From Sphingomonas sp. HF-S4 (GTDB taxonomy: Bacteria; Pseudomonadota; Alphaproteobacteria; Sphingomonadales; Sphingomonadaceae), in contig NZ_JAWJEJ010000001.1 of NCBI RefSeq assembly GCF_032911445.1, positions 1 through 64,000 of the forward strand: a stretch of DNA of 64,000 nt. The letters are read 5' to 3'. The position numbers and the translations under genes are program-made. Under the pieces are notes generated by a model. It was not told the DNA's origin, ran no database searches, and saw nothing but the letters and a program-made list of their open reading frames with translations. Below, piece after piece: positions 62,139-64,000 of this stretch (position 1 is its first letter; each line of letters opens with the position of its first letter).

Positions 62139-62984
62139 TCATTCGGCGGCGAGCGCGGTCGGCAGCGCCTCGTCGGTGACGGCATCGATGATCGCGCGCA
62201 GCAGCCGGCCGATTGCAGGAAGGCCGGGGCCGGGGCCGTCGAGCGCCGCGTCGAGATAGAGGCCGCGATCGAATTCGAGCTGGATGGCGTGAATGCCGCG
62301 CGCGGGATCGGTGTGGCGTTCGAGGATGTGCCCGCCCGAATAGGGAGCATTGGCGGCGGTGGCGATGCCGTGGGCGCGCGCGACGCCTTCGATCCGGCTG
62401 GTGAATCGCGCTGCGGCCGACTTGCCGAACCGATCGCCGAGCACGAGCCTGGGCGCGGTTTCGGGCGCGCCGAGCGGCGGCATCGAATGGACGTCGATCA
62501 GCACCGCGATCCCGAAGCGTGCGCGCGCCGATTCGAGCGCGGCGGCCAGTGCGGCGTGATAGGGACGGTGATCGGTCTCGATCCGCATCTGGACATCGTC
62601 GACCGAGAGCCGGTGCCGCCAGATATCACCCGAAGTGCCGACCCGGCGCGGGACGAGACCGAGGCCACTGCGCAGCTTGGCCGAGAGCGGCCGGCCCGAC
62701 GTGGCGGCGCCATCGTCGAGCCGGGGGTCGCGCTCGTCCTCGGCGCGGTTGAGGTCGATCCAGGCCCGGGCGCGTCCGGCGACGAACATCGTCTCGGCAC
62801 CGCGCGCCTCTAGCGCGAGCGCGTCGGCATAGCGATCCTCGAGTCCCTTGAGCGCCGCGAGCGGCACGCGGATCGCCGAACGCAGCGCCAGCGGATAGTC
62901 GCGGCCGGCATGCGGGACCGACATTATCACCGGCGTGACCGGTTCGAGCGGACCGTGCCGCACGAAGGAGGGCGTTGACGTCAC
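62139..62984 (-). CDS. N-formylglutamate amidohydrolase-family protein
   Basis: A 281-residue protein (PF05013). IMSVPHAGRDYP near the start, ARAWIDLNRAEDERDPR, VLIDVHSMPP and NAPYSGGHILERH carry the zinc-binding and substrate residues of the family. Members release formate from N-formylglutamate in histidine breakdown or act on related acyl amino acids; no other hut gene is in view. The GTG at 62984 has AGGGA upstream and gives the usual length. It is divergent from cpdR. Confidence 0.85.
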   Translation of the reverse strand: MTSTPSFVRHGPLEPVTPVIMSVPHAGRDYPLALRSAIRVPLAALKGLEDRYADALALEARGAETMFVAGRARAWIDLNRAEDERDPRLDDGAATSGRPLSAKLRSGLGLVPRRVGTSGDIWRHRLSVDDVQMRIETDHRPYHAALAAALESARARFGIAVLIDVHSMPPLGAPETAPRLVLGDRFGKSAAARFTSRIEGVARAHGIATAANAPYSGGHILERHTDPARGIHAIQLEFDRGLYLDAALDGPGPGLPAIGRLLRAIIDAVTDEALPTALAAE

Positions 62985-63097
62985 TTGTCCCTGACTAGGC
63001 ACGCCGCGCCGTATCAGCAATCTCCCGTAGGCAAACCTACTGGAAATTTTTAAGCGCTTTGCGCATAGGATGGGGCCTTAGATTGGTTGGGGTAGTG

Positions 63098-63472
63098 ATG
63101 ATCCGGATTCTGCTGGCCGAGGATGACCGCGTGATGCGGGAATACCTCACCCGTGCGCTGGAGCGCTCGGGCTATGCGGTCAGTGCGGTCGATCGGGGCA
63201 CCGAGGCGATCCCGCTGCTCGAGGCCGAGCGATTCGACCTGCTGCTCACCGACATCGTCATGCCCGAGATGGACGGGATCGAGCTTGCCCAGCGTGCCAG
63301 CGAGATGGCGCCCGAGATGCGGGTGATGTTCATCACCGGATTCGCGGCGGTGACGCTCAAGGCCGGCAAGCAGGTGCCGCAGGCCCGCGTGCTCTCCAAG
63401 CCGTTCCATCTGCGCGACCTGGTTTTGGAGGTCGATCGCATGTTCCAGTCGGAGAATGCGGGGTTCAACTGA
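63098..63472 (+). CDS. cpdR: single-domain response regulator CpdR
   Basis: A 124-residue receiver domain without output domain. The acidic pocket is ILLAEDD, the phospho-acceptor Asp is in LLLTDIVMPEMDG, the Thr in FITGFAAVTLKAG and the Lys in LSKPFHLRD. This sequence type is CpdR, which in alphaproteobacteria primes ClpXP for cell-cycle-timed proteolysis and is controlled by the CckA-ChpT relay. The start at 63098 (MIRILLAEDD) follows GGGGTAG. Confidence 0.9.
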   Translation: MIRILLAEDDRVMREYLTRALERSGYAVSAVDRGTEAIPLLEAERFDLLLTDIVMPEMDGIELAQRASEMAPEMRVMFITGFAAVTLKAGKQVPQARVLSKPFHLRDLVLEVDRMFQSENAGFN

Positions 63473-63532
63473 TTTAATGTTCGGGGGCGCTTGCGCGGGC
63501 GAAAAAGCCCCGCTAAAGCCCGCCCTCCTTGG

Positions 63533-63607
63533 GGGCGTGTAGCTCAGTGGTAGAGCACTGTGTTGACATCGCAGGGGTCGCAAGTTCAATCCTTGCCACG
63601 CCCACCA
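63533..63607 (+). tRNA. tRNA-Val (GAC)
   Basis: A full cloverleaf: acceptor GGGCGTG/CACGCCC, D stem GCTC/GAGC, anticodon stem CTGTG/CGCAG with anticodon GAC (63565-63567), T stem GCAAG/CTTGC with loop TTCAATC, and an encoded CCA. Confidence 0.95.
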
Positions 63608-63615
63608 TCAAAGGA

Positions 63616-63653
63616 AGCCCGCGTTGAGCCCCACCGGCTCCGCGGGCTTTTTT
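63616..63653 (+). terminator. intrinsic terminator after tRNA-Val
   Basis: Stem AGCCCGCG (63616-63623) with CGCGGGCT (63641-63648), followed by a run of T. Confidence 0.8.
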
Positions 63654-63668
63654 GTGCCTGGAGAATCG

Positions 63669-63809
63669 ATGACCGAAGCCGATGCCGCCTTGCTGCGCTT
63701 CATCGAGATGCTGGCGGATCGCGACTATCGTTTCGTCACGCCAACGCCGGCGACGCAGGCCCGGGTGGTCGCGCGTCGCAGTGCGGCGGAGGTCTTCACA
63801 AGGCGGTAG
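63669..63809 (+). pseudogene. N-terminal fragment of a methyltransferase-like gene
   Basis: A 46-codon frame reading ALLRFIEMLADRDYRFVTPT, then PATQARVVARR, and ending at TAG 63807. This matches the opening of a class of SAM-dependent methyltransferases whose N-terminal region contains DRDYRFVTPTPATH, but the catalytic part is missing. It is either a truncated remnant or a short free-standing relative. It overlaps the end of the minus-strand small gene. Confidence 0.35.
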
Positions 63810-63960
63810 GCGCCGCGGGCTCGTCGCGCTGGCCGGCGGCGATGCGATCGGCATAGCCGCGCGCCATGCGCTGGTGGGCGATTCGCGCCGGGGCCGAGTC
63901 TGCGGCGGCGGCGCGGGCCACGGCATCGGCGTGGCGGCGGTTCAGATATTCGAGGTCCAT
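63796..63960 (-). CDS. small hypothetical protein
   Basis: A 54-residue alanine/arginine-rich helical protein (DLEYLNRRHADAVARAAAAD, ARIAHQRMARGYADRIAAG). The ATG at 63960 is preceded by a GGAG ribosome site with good spacing, and the composition is protein-like. The function is not recognised. Confidence 0.55.
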   Translation of the reverse strand: MDLEYLNRRHADAVARAAAADSAPARIAHQRMARGYADRIAAGQRDEPAAPTAL

Positions 63961-64000
63961 GGCAAGCTCCAGGGTGTCCTGTAAGCGGGAGCGCGGTCCT

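Overview
The window is high-GC DNA with sphingomonad-like (Alphaproteobacteria, probably Sphingomonas) gene content: a TonB-receptor-rich outer membrane, a Car-type Rieske dioxygenase system, copAB, cpdR beside an N-formylglutamate amidohydrolase gene, and an initiator tRNA of alphaproteobacterial type. No rRNA, CRISPR array or complete mobile element is visible.

Region 1 (1-9.6 kb) is a worn accessory segment. It starts at an initiator tRNA-fMet followed by a frameshifted integrase scrap. It carries an AraC-type and a LytTR-type regulator, each with a membrane domain, two beta-lactamase-fold serine hydrolases, a decayed alpha/beta hydrolase, a DUF3829 lipoprotein and a DUF3396 protein of the type VI immunity-like family. 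An AT-rich gene-poor tail closes it.

Region 2 (9.6-33.2 kb) is a catabolic island for a probably nitrogen-containing aromatic compound. A CarAa-like Rieske oxygenase, a Rieske ferredoxin and a 2Fe-2S/FAD reductase would make the diol. A two-subunit LigAB-type extradiol dioxygenase would open the ring, and a meta-cleavage-product hydrolase, a hydratase, an aldolase and an acylating acetaldehyde dehydrogenase would finish the route to pyruvate and acetyl-CoA. Around this core lie an FAD hydroxylase, a cupin, a 2-oxoglutarate dioxygenase, four enzymes of amide or amino-acid chemistry (periplasmic amidohydrolase, asparaginase, gamma-glutamyltransferase-like protein, aspartate dehydrogenase), two MFS carriers, a BASS carrier, a TonB receptor and two GntR regulators. 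Eight related operator-like sites (half-site TTTGTATGA) lie in front of most transcription units and suggest one regulon.

Region 3 (33.3-59.2 kb) is an extracellular contractile injection system (eCIS, Afp/PVC-like): eighteen tightly packed minus-strand genes, many with 1-4 bp start/stop overlaps. They run from a DUF4255 tube terminator through sheath, three tube proteins, LysM, VgrG-like spike, gp25, spike tip, two baseplate proteins, an S74-type fibre and a tape measure to an AAA+ ATPase. A 1570-residue DUF4157 protein with a HELAH zinc-protease motif is transcribed divergently from the first structural gene and is the likely cargo or effector.

Region 4 (59.2-64 kb) is more ordinary chromosome: copper resistance copA-copB, a candidate small RNA with its own promoter, anti-Shine-Dalgarno-like loop and terminator, an N-formylglutamate amidohydrolase, cpdR, tRNA-Val(GAC) and two small terminal reading frames.
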